Source of the DNA: Rhodobacter viridis
Lineage (GTDB): Bacteria; Pseudomonadota; Alphaproteobacteria; Rhodobacterales; Rhodobacteraceae
Direction of reading: 5' to 3'
NCBI RefSeq assembly: GCF_003217355.1
Contig: NZ_QJTK01000011.1
Span: 47,362 to 111,361 of the forward strand
Length of the DNA: 64,000 nucleotides
Numbering within the stretch: the first letter of the stretch is position 1; each line of letters opens with the position of its first letter. The notes beneath the pieces were generated by a model that was not told the DNA's origin, did no database searches, and saw nothing but the letters and a program-made list of their open reading frames with translations. Position numbers and translations under genes: made by a program. This document shows, piece after piece, positions 1 through 7,992 of the stretch.

Positions 1-36
1 ACGGCTGCGCGGCACGGCGGATGCCCTTTTTTCGGA

Positions 37-600
37 TCAGTCATCATTGCCGTGCCCCCCGGAGTCGCCGCCGTCGCCACCGTCGCCGTCTCCGCCGCCG
101 TCTCCGCCATCGTGACCCGAACCACCGTCGCCCGAGTCGCCGCCGTCGCCCGAGTCATCGCCCGAGTCCCCCCCGGAGTCGCCGCCCGAACCATCGCCCG
201 AGCTACCACCGGAGCCGCCATCATCCGAGCCGCCGTCGTCTGATCCGCCGCTGCCCGAACCGCTGCCCGAACCGCTGCTGCCCGATGAGCCGCCGCTGCC
301 CGTACCGCCATTCGATGCCGTCGCACCCTCCGTGTCGGCCGGACCCGTGTAGCGGGTGAGGTCGCGCAGGATCTCTCCGTTGCGCGGGTCGATCACCACC
401 TCGCGGCTCTGCCCGATCTTGCTCGCCGTGACGCGGATGCGGCCGATGAAGGTGCGCTTCGTCTCGATGCTGCCAAAGCCTTCGGACCGCAGCCGGTCAA
501 TGACCTGCTGCGCGGGGTCTTCTGCCCGCAGCGGGCCGGAAACGCCCAGCGTTGCCGTGGCGAGACCGATCAGGAACGTCCGTCTTCTCATCGTCATCAT
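37..600 (-). CDS. PepSY-like exported protein with long Gly/Ser/Asp tail
   Basis: This 187-residue protein starts with a basic, hydrophobic signal-like segment (MRRRTFLIGLATATLGV, cleavage probably near residue 26). Residues about 27-85 form a small domain containing an IDPRNGEIL strand, which resembles the PepSY fold (the VVDPRTGEVL-type end). Residues about 86-187 are almost only Gly, Ser and Asp, first as GS repeats and then as SGD/GGD repeats, giving a very acidic flexible tail. Two ATG codons adjoin at 600 and 597, and a third lies at 591; the ribosome binding site is weak, so the start is uncertain. The next gene upstream on the same strand encodes a paralogue of similar plan. Function is unknown; a periplasmic metal-binding or inhibitor role is only a guess. 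Confidence 0.68.
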   Translation of the reverse strand: MMTMRRRTFLIGLATATLGVSGPLRAEDPAQQVIDRLRSEGFGSIETKRTFIGRIRVTASKIGQSREVVIDPRNGEILRDLTRYTGPADTEGATASNGGTGSGGSSGSSGSGSGSGSGGSDDGGSDDGGSGGSSGDGSGGDSGGDSGDDSGDGGDSGDGGSGHDGGDGGGDGDGGDGGDSGGHGNDD

Positions 601-667
601 CCCGAGGTTTATGGCGAGTATCGCGACCCGGCCCCGTTCGCGCAAGGGCCGGATCGCGGACCGGGGC

Positions 668-1108
668 TCAGTCGTCCGAACCGCCGCCGTGATCGCCACC
701 ATCGTGGCCGCCGCCATCGTGATCGCTGCCGCCATCGCTGTCCGAGCCGCCGTGATCGTCACCCGCGTCATGGTTCGGACCGTCGTCATCGCCCGCGCCG
801 TGATCGTCGGTCGCATCATCGTCGGTCGTGTCATCCGTGCCGCTTTGCGTGCCCTCGGCGTCACGGCCCGAGACTTCCTGCGAGACCACCTGCCCGGTGG
901 CGCGGTCATAGACGACCTCGATCCGGTTGGGTCCATTTGTCGCCTCGGCATGGACGGTGCTGCCGCTATACTGGATTTCCGTGGGGGTGTAGCCCGCAGC
1001 GGTCAGGCTGTCGGTCACCGCCTCGCGGCTGATCTCGGCCTGAACAGCGGCGGTGGTGATCAAAAGCGCCATAAGCGCGAAGCCGGTGGTGTGGATCGCT
1101 CGGGTCAT
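668..1108 (-). CDS. PepSY-like exported protein with His/Asp/Gly tail
   Basis: The protein has 146 residues. Residues 1-24 are a clear signal peptide ending AVQA. Residues about 25-80 form one PepSY-like domain (ISREAVTDSLTAAGYT, then VVYDRATGQVVSQEV). From about residue 82 the chain is a low-complexity acidic tail in which Asp and Gly are mixed with many His residues, a composition that could bind divalent metals. I chose the ATG at 1108 because AGGGAGA lies just upstream; a longer frame up to 1153 has no such site. It is paralogous to the protein downstream at 37-600, but its tail is His-rich instead of Ser-rich. The upstream region holds candidate operator half-sites at 1226-1260. Confidence 0.75.
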   Translation of the reverse strand: MTRAIHTTGFALMALLITTAAVQAEISREAVTDSLTAAGYTPTEIQYSGSTVHAEATNGPNRIEVVYDRATGQVVSQEVSGRDAEGTQSGTDDTTDDDATDDHGAGDDDGPNHDAGDDHGGSDSDGGSDHDGGGHDGGDHGGGSDD

Positions 1109-1225
1109 GCCTGTCTCCCTGGGTTGCATGGGTTGCGATGTCGATGCACTCACAGGGACAGGTTTTTTTCTTTCGCTCCATCGACCTGAGGGGATAATCC
1201 TTGGTCCGTCGACCGCAGGGTTAGG

Positions 1226-1260
1226 CGCATAAACCAGAGGTTATGCCGAAGGTTTATGCG
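1226..1260. promoter_or_regulatory. Inverted repeat with three related half-sites, candidate operator
   Basis: CGCATAAACC (1226-1235) and GGTTTATGCG (1251-1260) are perfect 10-base inverted copies separated by 15 bases, and a third related half-site, GGTTATGC, sits between them at 1239-1246. The block lies about 120 bp upstream of the PepSY gene that starts at 1108 on the minus strand. A similar CATAAACC sequence occurs just upstream of the start of the second PepSY gene near 606-615. It looks like a transcription factor site; the factor is not known. Confidence 0.45.
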
Positions 1261-1281
1261 GGATTACGAGAAGACGCGGTT

Positions 1282-1707
1282 TCAGCGCAGATCCGTCAGC
1301 GCAAGCGCGAGCACAAGATAGCGCCCGCCCTTGGCAAGGGTGACCAGCGCCAGGAATCGCCAGAACGGCGTGCGCAATAGCCCCGCCGCCAGCGTCAGCG
1401 GATCGCCAATGATCGGCAGCCAGGCGCCCAGAAGGCTCCATTGTCCCCAGCGCGCATACCATTTGGCCGCCTGATCGAGCCGCGCGGGCGCAACCGGAAA
1501 CCAGCGCGCCCCGGCATGGGCGGCACAGAATCGCCCCAGCACCCAGTTCAGCACCGATCCCAGCACATTGCCGCAGGTCGCGACGGTCAACAGAAGCCAG
1601 AGCGGATGCGCGCCCTGCAGGATCAGCCCGGCCAGCACCGCCTCGGATTGCGCCGGAATCAGCGTCGCCGCCAGCAGCGCGGCCAGAAACAGGCCGGTCA
1701 GCGCCAC
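1282..1707 (-). CDS. YqaA-like (SNARE-associated/DedA-related) small membrane protein
   Basis: From a GTG at 1707 this gives 141 residues; the frame is open further upstream, with a TTG at 1752. The protein is very hydrophobic, with segments such as LTGLFLAALLAATLI and WLLLTVATCGNVLGSVLNWV, and the motif GxxLGxxxxWxLGR followed by a KWYARWGQWSLLGAWLPIIGD region, which is typical of YqaA proteins of the DedA/SNARE-associated superfamily. These are inner membrane proteins linked to membrane homeostasis, with no proven reaction. The GTG start overlaps the end of the upstream gene by 10 bases, suggesting translational coupling, but no good ribosome binding site is visible and the start remains uncertain. 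Confidence 0.72.
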   Translation of the reverse strand: MALTGLFLAALLAATLIPAQSEAVLAGLILQGAHPLWLLLTVATCGNVLGSVLNWVLGRFCAAHAGARWFPVAPARLDQAAKWYARWGQWSLLGAWLPIIGDPLTLAAGLLRTPFWRFLALVTLAKGGRYLVLALALTDLR

Positions 1708-2072
1708 GGCGCGGTGCGCAGGGCAAGCGTCGCGATCGCCGACCAGACGCAAAGACGCAGCATCATCACCGCCATCGTGCGCGCCTCATAGGCGCCGCCG
1801 TCCAGCACATGTGCGAGGAAGGCGGCAAAGACGATCCCGGTCGAGACGGCAAGGGCGAAGGCCAGCCAGCGCGCCCAGCCCGCGCCGCGCCACAGCCCGA
1901 GCCCGGCGGCGACATAGGCAAAGCCCGCGCCGAAATTGAACCAGAGCACGAAGGGCACGACGATGCCCATGTCGACGCCGCCAAAAAGCACCCGTCCGCC
2001 CGAAAGGATCGTGGCAAGGCCGAACAGCGTGGCAATCGGGGCGGCAATCGTCAAGGACAGCGGTCGCGACAT
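1698..2072 (-). CDS. Small four-helix membrane protein, function unknown
   Basis: This 124-residue protein consists of about four hydrophobic segments (near residues 5-25, 35-60, 66-88 and 98-118) with short polar loops. The ATG at 2072 is preceded by GGAGAC at a good distance. I recognise no catalytic or binding motif and cannot assign a family. It overlaps the downstream YqaA-like gene, so the two are probably cotranscribed on the minus strand. Divergently placed is the nnrS-like gene at 2229. Confidence 0.72.
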   Translation of the reverse strand: MSRPLSLTIAAPIATLFGLATILSGGRVLFGGVDMGIVVPFVLWFNFGAGFAYVAAGLGLWRGAGWARWLAFALAVSTGIVFAAFLAHVLDGGAYEARTMAVMMLRLCVWSAIATLALRTAPWR

Positions 2073-2228
2073 CGGGGTCTCCGGCAGGGTTTCCTCTTCC
2101 TGACAAGGCGGGGGCGGCGGGGCAAGCCCCTGCGGGCCGATCCGGGGCGGGCCAATTGGCGCATCCTCGCCCTTGACAGCCCCCGTGCCGGGCCGCACCA
2201 CCGCAGCCGACCCCGCGATGGACTGCCG

Positions 2229-3413
2229 ATGACCGCCCTTGCCCGCCTTTTCTCCGAATCCTTCCGTGCCTTCTTCCTGCTGGCCGCGCTTTGGGCCACG
2301 GGCGCGATGGCGCTCTGGCTCTGGTGGCTGTGGCAAAATCAGTTCGGCGCCGGGGTCGACCTGCCGACTGCGCTCGCGCCGAGCCAGTGGCACGCGCATG
2401 AGCTGATCTTCGGCTTCGGCATGGCGGCGACGGCGGGGTTCTTTCTGACCGCGGCGCCGAACTGGACCGGAAAGCCGGTCGCCGGGCGGTTTTTCATCGC
2501 GGCGATGGCGGGGCTTTGGGCTGTGGGCCGCGGCGCGGTGCTGCTGTGGGGCTGGGTGCCGCCGCTCCTGGCCGCGGGTCTGGTGCTCGCCTTCCTTGCA
2601 CTTTTGACCGAGCGGATGGCGCGGCAGCTGATCCGCCGTCCCGCCTCGCAGGAGGGGCTTTATCTGGCGTTGCTGGCGCTGATGACCCTGTCCGAGGCGC
2701 GGGTGCTGCTTGAATGGCTGGGTCTGCCCGGCGGCGAGGCAACGGCGGGGCTGCGCGGCGGGCTTGCGGCGCTTGTCGCGCTGATCGTGGCGCTGGGCGG
2801 CAAGATCACGCCGCAATTCACCCGCAACGCGCTGACCCGCGCGGGTGCGGGGACCGAGGCGCTGCCGCGCACATTCGCGGTTCTGGATCGGGGCGCCACT
2901 GCGGCGGCCTGTCTGGCGGCGATCTCGGCCAGTCTTGCGCTCTCCGACACGCTGACCGGGGCGGCGCAGCTGGCGCTCGGGGCGGTGCAGCTGCTGCGGA
3001 TGGGGTTCTGGCGCAGCCGCACCGTGGTGCGGAACCCGCTCCTTGCCGCGCTGCATCTGGCGATGCTTGGCACCGGGATCGGTGCGCTTTTACAGGGGGC
3101 GGCGGCCTTTGGCTGGGGCGAGGAAATCGGCGCGCTGCATGTCGGCGCGATCGCGGGCGTCGGCGGCATGATCTTGGCCGTGATGAGCCGCGCGCCGCTG
3201 GCCCAGACCGGCCGCCCGCTTGTCGCGCCGCGTCCGGTCGCGCTGGCCTATGCGCTGCTGCCGCTTGCCGCCCTTGCGCGCTGGAGCGCCGCGACCTTCG
3301 CCGAGGCCTATGGCCCCGGCGCCGTTGCCGCCGCCACGCTCTGGTGCCTTGCCTTCGCGCTTTTCGCCCTCAGCTACGCGCCCGCCTTTTGGGGGCCGCG
3401 CAAAACCCCTTGA
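2229..3413 (+). CDS. nnrS: NnrS family membrane protein
   Basis: The 394-residue protein is almost wholly hydrophobic, with around twelve predicted transmembrane segments, the usual size and shape for NnrS. The family hallmark is visible near residue 58 (WHAHELIFGFGMA), followed by FFLTAAPNWTGKP, and further conserved stretches are GGKITPQFTRNAL and the AVMSRAPLAQTGR region. NnrS is a haem- and copper-containing membrane protein tied to nitric oxide stress and denitrification in Rhodobacter relatives. Nothing else for denitrification lies next to it here. The ATG at 2229 gives the expected N-terminus (MTALARLFSESFRAFFLLAA); no strong ribosome binding site is seen and no FNR/NnrR palindrome was found upstream. 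Confidence 0.9.
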   Translation: MTALARLFSESFRAFFLLAALWATGAMALWLWWLWQNQFGAGVDLPTALAPSQWHAHELIFGFGMAATAGFFLTAAPNWTGKPVAGRFFIAAMAGLWAVGRGAVLLWGWVPPLLAAGLVLAFLALLTERMARQLIRRPASQEGLYLALLALMTLSEARVLLEWLGLPGGEATAGLRGGLAALVALIVALGGKITPQFTRNALTRAGAGTEALPRTFAVLDRGATAAACLAAISASLALSDTLTGAAQLALGAVQLLRMGFWRSRTVVRNPLLAALHLAMLGTGIGALLQGAAAFGWGEEIGALHVGAIAGVGGMILAVMSRAPLAQTGRPLVAPRPVALAYALLPLAALARWSAATFAEAYGPGAVAAATLWCLAFALFALSYAPAFWGPRKTP

Positions 3414-3471
3414 TCGGCGCAGGATTTCCTGTCTTTCGGTGGGCGCCCGGCCAGAAGCAAAGGAGCCTGCC

Positions 3472-5040
3472 GTGACCCTGCGCCCCCTTTTCTTCGCGGC
3501 CACTGCTGCGCTTGCCCTGCTCGCCCCCATCGCCCCCGCGACATGGGCCGAGATGCCCGCCGAAGGTCCGACCCTCGCCGCCCCCGCGCCCTTCAGCTTT
3601 GACGCCCTTGCCGCCCGCGCCGCCGCGATCGCCCGCGCGCCCTATGTGCCCAGCCCGCCGCGCCAGCCCGAGGTGCTCGCCCGCATCGATTTCGACGCGC
3701 ATTGGAAACTCCGCTACCGCAAGGACAAGACCCTGCATCAGGACGGCGTGCCGGTGCAGTTCTTCCACATGGGCACCTATTTCCGTCAGCCGGTGAAGAT
3801 GTTCGCGGTGACGAACGGCGCGGCGCGCGAAGTCGTCTATTCGCCCGACCTTTTCGACATGCCCAAGGACAGCCCGGCGCATGATCTTTCGCCCGATGCG
3901 GGCTTTGCGGGCTTGCGCATCCTGCGCCCCGACCTTTCGGGCGACTGGATTTCCTTCCTGGGCGCCTCCTACTTCCGCACCGAGGGGGCGCTTGGCCAAT
4001 TCGGCCTTTCGGCAAGGGCCATCGCCGTCGATACCGGCCTGCCCTCGGGCGAGGAATTCCCCCGGTTCACCGAGGTCTATCTGGAAGACGCGCCCGAGGG
4101 GCAGGCGATCGTCACCGCGCTGGTCGAGGGGCGCAGCCTCGCCGGGGTCTGGCGGATGGTGATCACGAACCGCCCGGGGCAGGGGCAGGTGATGGCGGTC
4201 GAAAGCCGTCTTTACCTGCGCAAACCGGTGGCGCGGCTCGGCATCGCGCCGCTCACCTCGATGTTCTGGTATTCCGAGACGAACCGGCTGCAATCGCTCG
4301 ACTGGCGCCCCGAGGTGCATGACAGCGACGGCCTCTCGATCGTTCCGGTCGAGGGCACGCCGATCTGGCGCGCGCTCGATGTGCCGGGCAAGATCGTCAC
4401 CACGCGCTTTGCCGGGCCCGCGCCAAAGGGCTTCGGCCTTGTGCAGCGTGACCGGAACTTCGATCATTATCAGGATGATGGCGTCTGGTATGACCGCCGT
4501 CCCACGGTCTGGGTCGAACCGACCTCGGATTGGGGCAGGGGGGCGGTGACGCTCGTTGAACTGCCGACGCATGACGAGACGAACGACAATATCGTCGCCT
4601 TCTGGACCCCCGAGACCCTGCCCCCGCCGGGACAGGAGCTGCGCTTCGACTACACCCTGCACTGGGTCGACAAGGCGCCCCTGCAAACCGATCTGGCGCA
4701 GGTGGTCGACAGCCGCATCGGCGCGGGGGGCAATCCGGGCCAGTCGCAGCCGAAGGATCAGATCAAGGTGGTGCTCGATTTCGAAGGCCCGGCACTTGCA
4801 GGTCTGGGCGAGGCCGATGCCGTGCAGCCCGCGATCACCGCGCCGCCCGGCGTCGAGATCATCAACCCCTTCGCGCATCCGATCCGCGGCACCGATCGCT
4901 GGCGGCTCGTCTTCGACGTGAAGACCGCGCCCGGCACCGAGACGGTCGATCTGCTCGCCACGATCAAGCGCGGCGGCCGGGCGTTGAGCGAGACCTGGGC
5001 CGGGGTGCTGCATCCCGCGCAGATCGAAGCGCGGCGCTGA
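3472..5040 (+). CDS. opgG: Periplasmic glucan biosynthesis protein OpgG/MdoG
   Basis: The 522-residue product matches the size of OpgG. It begins with GTG at 3472, placed after AAGGAGCC, and has a signal peptide over residues 1-26 (FFAATAALALLAPIAPATWA). The mature part carries recognisable OpgG sequence: LHQDGVPVQFFHMGTYF, ISFLGASYFR, TSMFWYSETNR, VHDSDGL and FGLVQRDRNFDHYQD. OpgG acts in the periplasm on the backbone of osmoregulated periplasmic glucans. It is normally cotranscribed with the glucosyltransferase gene opgH, but no opgH is found in this window; downstream is an unrelated LysR gene on the other strand. Confidence 0.94.
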   Translation: MTLRPLFFAATAALALLAPIAPATWAEMPAEGPTLAAPAPFSFDALAARAAAIARAPYVPSPPRQPEVLARIDFDAHWKLRYRKDKTLHQDGVPVQFFHMGTYFRQPVKMFAVTNGAAREVVYSPDLFDMPKDSPAHDLSPDAGFAGLRILRPDLSGDWISFLGASYFRTEGALGQFGLSARAIAVDTGLPSGEEFPRFTEVYLEDAPEGQAIVTALVEGRSLAGVWRMVITNRPGQGQVMAVESRLYLRKPVARLGIAPLTSMFWYSETNRLQSLDWRPEVHDSDGLSIVPVEGTPIWRALDVPGKIVTTRFAGPAPKGFGLVQRDRNFDHYQDDGVWYDRRPTVWVEPTSDWGRGAVTLVELPTHDETNDNIVAFWTPETLPPPGQELRFDYTLHWVDKAPLQTDLAQVVDSRIGAGGNPGQSQPKDQIKVVLDFEGPALAGLGEADAVQPAITAPPGVEIINPFAHPIRGTDRWRLVFDVKTAPGTETVDLLATIKRGGRALSETWAGVLHPAQIEARR

Positions 5041-5131
5041 TCCGGGGTCTCTCCGGCACGGCGGCTGCGCGGGAAAGCTTGGGCGATGCGGCCCGGTTTC
5101 GTGCCAGGGAAGCCGCCGACCTGACGTGCTC

Positions 5132-6037
5132 TTACGCGAGGGGCGCCGCGGCCTCGGGCGCGTGCGGCACGCTGGCGGCAAAGGCCGCCGCCGCCGGGGG
5201 CAGGGCGCCGCAACGGCTGGCGAGCGCGATCGAGACCGTCGGGACCGGCGCCTGCAGGTGGCGATAGCGTACCCCCTCCAGCGCCAGTTTCTCGACCGAG
5301 GCGGGGACGAGCGAAAACCCGAGCCCCGAGGCGACCAGCGCCAGAATCGTGGCGATCTGCGGTGCGGCCGGGCCAAGGCGCGGCTCCACCCCCGCGGCGC
5401 GACAGGCCGCGATCGCGGCGTCATGCAGGCTCAGCGCCATCTCGCGCGGGGTCAGGATCAGCGGCGTGCCTGCCAGATCGCGCAGCGACACCGGGCCCGT
5501 GCCCGGCAGATCGCCCCCGGCCGAAACCACGGCGACAAGCGGTTCCGAAAGCAGCGGTCGCGTCACCAGATCGGGCGGATCGGAGCGGCTCGGCCGCAAG
5601 ATCGCCAGATCGAGATGGCCCGCCAGAACCTCTTCGCGCAGGCGCAGCGAATTCGCCTCGATCAGATGCAGGGTGACGCCGGGACGCTCGGTCCGAAAGC
5701 CGCGGATCAGCCCCTGCACCGCCGGATTGAGCGCCGCCGTGCCGGTCAGCCCAAGGCGCAAGACGCCGGTTTCGCCCCGCGCCGCCGCCCGGGCCGCGGC
5801 AATCGCCGCTTGCGCCGCCTCGGGCAGCGGGGCGACGGCGGCACGAAACACCCGGCCCGCCTCGGTCAGCTCTGCCCCCTGCGGCAAGCGTCGAAACAGC
5901 CGCGTGCCGATCTCGGTTTCCAGATCGCGGATCTGCTGGCTCAGCGGCGGCTGGCCGATGCCCAGCTTCGCCGCCGCGCGGGTGAAGTTGCCCTCCTCGG
6001 CGACGGCGAGGAAATAGCGGATGTGGCGCAGCTCCAT
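5132..6037 (-). CDS. LysR-type transcriptional regulator, YnfL-like position
   Basis: The 301-residue protein has a textbook LysR architecture. A winged helix-turn-helix spans residues 1-60 (MELRHIRYFLAVAEEGNFTR, then KLGIGQPPLSQQIRDLE), and a substrate-binding regulatory domain runs from about 90 to 290. It is divergent from the MFS transporter gene that starts at 6126, leaving an 88-bp intergenic region. This arrangement matches the ynfL-ynfM pair of enterobacteria, so it probably controls that exporter in response to an unknown inducer. The ATG at 6037 gives the standard LysR N-terminus; longer upstream frame is not needed. Confidence 0.9.
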   Translation of the reverse strand: MELRHIRYFLAVAEEGNFTRAAAKLGIGQPPLSQQIRDLETEIGTRLFRRLPQGAELTEAGRVFRAAVAPLPEAAQAAIAAARAAARGETGVLRLGLTGTAALNPAVQGLIRGFRTERPGVTLHLIEANSLRLREEVLAGHLDLAILRPSRSDPPDLVTRPLLSEPLVAVVSAGGDLPGTGPVSLRDLAGTPLILTPREMALSLHDAAIAACRAAGVEPRLGPAAPQIATILALVASGLGFSLVPASVEKLALEGVRYRHLQAPVPTVSIALASRCGALPPAAAAFAASVPHAPEAAAPLA

Positions 6038-6125
6038 GCTATCTGTTTTTCCTATGAAGAATGGCTTTGATATATATTGGACTGCCGGGCGGCCGCGGTC
6101 TATCCCCTGCCGAAAGGAGATCGAG

Positions 6126-7325
6126 ATGACCGCCGCCCCCGTTGCGCCGCAGATTGCCCGCGGCACCGCGCCCTTTGCCCGGATCCGGCTCGCGCTGTTC
6201 CTTGCGGGCTTTGCGAGCTTCGCCGCGATCTACTGCGTGCAGCCGCTTCTGCCCGCCTTTTCAAAGGGATTTCAGGTCTCGCCCGCGCAAAGCTCGCTTG
6301 CCCTGTCGCTGACGACCGGGGCGCTGGCGGGGGCGATCATGGCGATGGCGGGGCTGTCGCAGCGGCTTGGGCGCAAGGCGGTGATGGCGGGGTCGATGTT
6401 TGCGGGCGCGGCGCTGACGCTGGCGGTGGCGCGGCTTGGCGACTGGCACGCGCTGCTTGCGGCGCGGTTCGGTCTGGGGCTGGCGATGGGCGGCGTGCCC
6501 GCGGTGGCGATGGCCTATCTTGCCGAGGAGATCCGCCCCGCCGATCTGGGCCGGGCGATGGGGCTTTACATCGGCGGCACCGCCTTCGGGGCGATGATGG
6601 GGCGGGTCGGCATGGGCGGGCTGGCCGAGCTGCTCGACTGGCGCGGCGCGATGGCGGTGCTGGGCGGGCTCTGTCTTCTGGCGGCGCTGGGCTTTGCGCT
6701 GCTGCTGCCGCCCTCGCGCCATTTCACCCCGCGCGCCGGGATCGGGCTTGCCGGGCATCTGCGGCTCTGGGCCGGGCATCTGCGCCGCCCGGCGCTGCAA
6801 CGGCTTTATGCGATGGGCTTTTGCCTGACGAGCGTCTTCGTGACGCTGTTCAATTATGCCACCTTCCGGCTCTCGGCACCGCCCTTCGGGCTGACGCAGG
6901 GACAGGTGAGCCTGATCTTTCTGGCCTTCGGTCTGGGCGTCGTCGCCTCGCCGCTGGCCGGACGTCTGGCCGACCGGTTCGGGCGCGGCCGACTGCTGCA
7001 ACTCGCTTTCGGGCTGATCCTGATCGGCAGCCTTGCCACCTTGCCCGCCTCGCTTGCCGCGATGGCATCGGGGGTCGCGCTGGTCACCACCGGGTTCTTC
7101 ATCGGCCATGCCGTGGTCTCAAGCGCGGTCGGCGCCGTGGCCGAGGGGGCCAAGGGCCATGCCTCCTCGCTTTATCTGCTGTTCTACTATGCCGGATCGA
7201 GCCTGACCGGATCGCTTGGCGGCTGGTTCTGGCAGCATCTGGGCTGGCCGGGCGTGGTCGGGCTGACGGTCACCGCCGCGCTGGCCGGGCTTCTCCTCAG
7301 CTTGCGCCCGGTGCCCGCGCGCTGA
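6126..7325 (+). CDS. MFS efflux transporter, YnfM-like
   Basis: This 399-residue protein has twelve hydrophobic segments and belongs to the major facilitator superfamily. The beginning (LALFLAGFASFAAIYCVQPL, then FSKGFQVSPAQSSLALSLTT) is characteristic of the YnfM/drug-resistance transporter group, and the loop 2-3 region reads LSQRLGRKAVMAGS. It presumably exports a small molecule across the inner membrane; the substrate is unknown. GAAAGGAG lies just before the ATG at 6126. A divergent LysR gene next door is the likely regulator. It is convergent with the GntR gene that ends at 7349. Confidence 0.9.
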   Translation: MTAAPVAPQIARGTAPFARIRLALFLAGFASFAAIYCVQPLLPAFSKGFQVSPAQSSLALSLTTGALAGAIMAMAGLSQRLGRKAVMAGSMFAGAALTLAVARLGDWHALLAARFGLGLAMGGVPAVAMAYLAEEIRPADLGRAMGLYIGGTAFGAMMGRVGMGGLAELLDWRGAMAVLGGLCLLAALGFALLLPPSRHFTPRAGIGLAGHLRLWAGHLRRPALQRLYAMGFCLTSVFVTLFNYATFRLSAPPFGLTQGQVSLIFLAFGLGVVASPLAGRLADRFGRGRLLQLAFGLILIGSLATLPASLAAMASGVALVTTGFFIGHAVVSSAVGAVAEGAKGHASSLYLLFYYAGSSLTGSLGGWFWQHLGWPGVVGLTVTAALAGLLLSLRPVPAR

Positions 7326-7348
7326 ACCGCGCCGGATCGGAAACCGGC

Positions 7349-7951
7349 TCAGTTCAGCCGTTGCAGGTGACGTTCAAGGATCGCGGCGGCACCCTTCGGG
7401 TCGCGGCGGCGGATCGCGGCCATGATGCCGTGGTGATCGGTGTCGATCCTTGGCCGCCAGCGCGCGCGGTAATGCACGAGGATGTAGCGCGCGGCGAGGT
7501 TTTGCATGTTCTCGACCGATTCCAGGAGCCGCGGCATTTCGCAGGCCTCGTAGATCTTCATGTGGAAGGCGCGGTTCATTTCCTCCCACTCGTATATGTC
7601 GGGCGCCTGATCGCAGGCCTCGCGCAGCCGGTCGGCCTCGCGCACCTGCGCGGGGCTCAGGTGGGGGACGGAATGCAGAAGGGTCAGCGGCTCGAGCGCA
7701 AGCCGCATCAGCTTCAGCTCGCGCTGCGCCAAGGGGTCAAGCGGCGCGACCTGCACGCCCTTGTTGTGCTGCGACACCACCAGCCCGCGGGCGGCCAGCT
7801 TGAGCAAAGCCTCGCGCACCGGAACATGGCTCACCCCGAATTCGGCCGCGACATAATCCTGCCGCAGCCGCTCGCCTGCGCTCAACTCGCCCCGGATGAT
7901 GCGGCGCGCGATCTCGTCGGCGATCAGCTGGGGGGTGGGGGAAACGGTCAT
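7349..7951 (-). CDS. bioR: GntR/FCD family regulator, probable biotin repressor BioR
   Basis: The 200-residue protein has an N-terminal GntR winged helix (residues about 8-70, IADEIARRIIRGELSAGERL, then VSHVPVREALLKLAARGLV) and a C-terminal FCD domain (about 80-195) with the metal-ligand pattern FHMKIYEAC and HHGIMAAIRRRD. It lies 41 bp downstream of bioC on the same strand and is the last gene of the biotin cluster. In alphaproteobacteria, biotin genes are controlled by BioR, a GntR/FCD protein, and a sequence matching 8 of 10 bases of the reported BioR box is found upstream of bioB. The family is certain; the BioR identity is inferred from context. Confidence 0.75.
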   Translation of the reverse strand: MTVSPTPQLIADEIARRIIRGELSAGERLRQDYVAAEFGVSHVPVREALLKLAARGLVVSQHNKGVQVAPLDPLAQRELKLMRLALEPLTLLHSVPHLSPAQVREADRLREACDQAPDIYEWEEMNRAFHMKIYEACEMPRLLESVENMQNLAARYILVHYRARWRPRIDTDHHGIMAAIRRRDPKGAAAILERHLQRLN

Positions 7952-7992
7952 GGCGGCGGAAACCTGAGGCGACGATCGGCGGCCGGGGCCGC

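Noticed and set aside
52..350. Possible microsatellite or CRISPR-like tandem repeat
   Set aside because: The short-period repetition is explained by Gly/Ser/Asp codons of the PepSY protein tail; there are no constant repeats with unique spacers.
2150..2228. NnrR/FNR-type palindrome upstream of nnrS
   Set aside because: TTGACA is present near 2173 but without the inverted TGTCAA partner or a -10 box, so no operator can be claimed.
3370..5424. Long minus-strand open frame opposite opgG
   Set aside because: OpgG on the plus strand is certain; the antisense translation has the Arg/Pro-rich composition of a shadow frame and no start signal.
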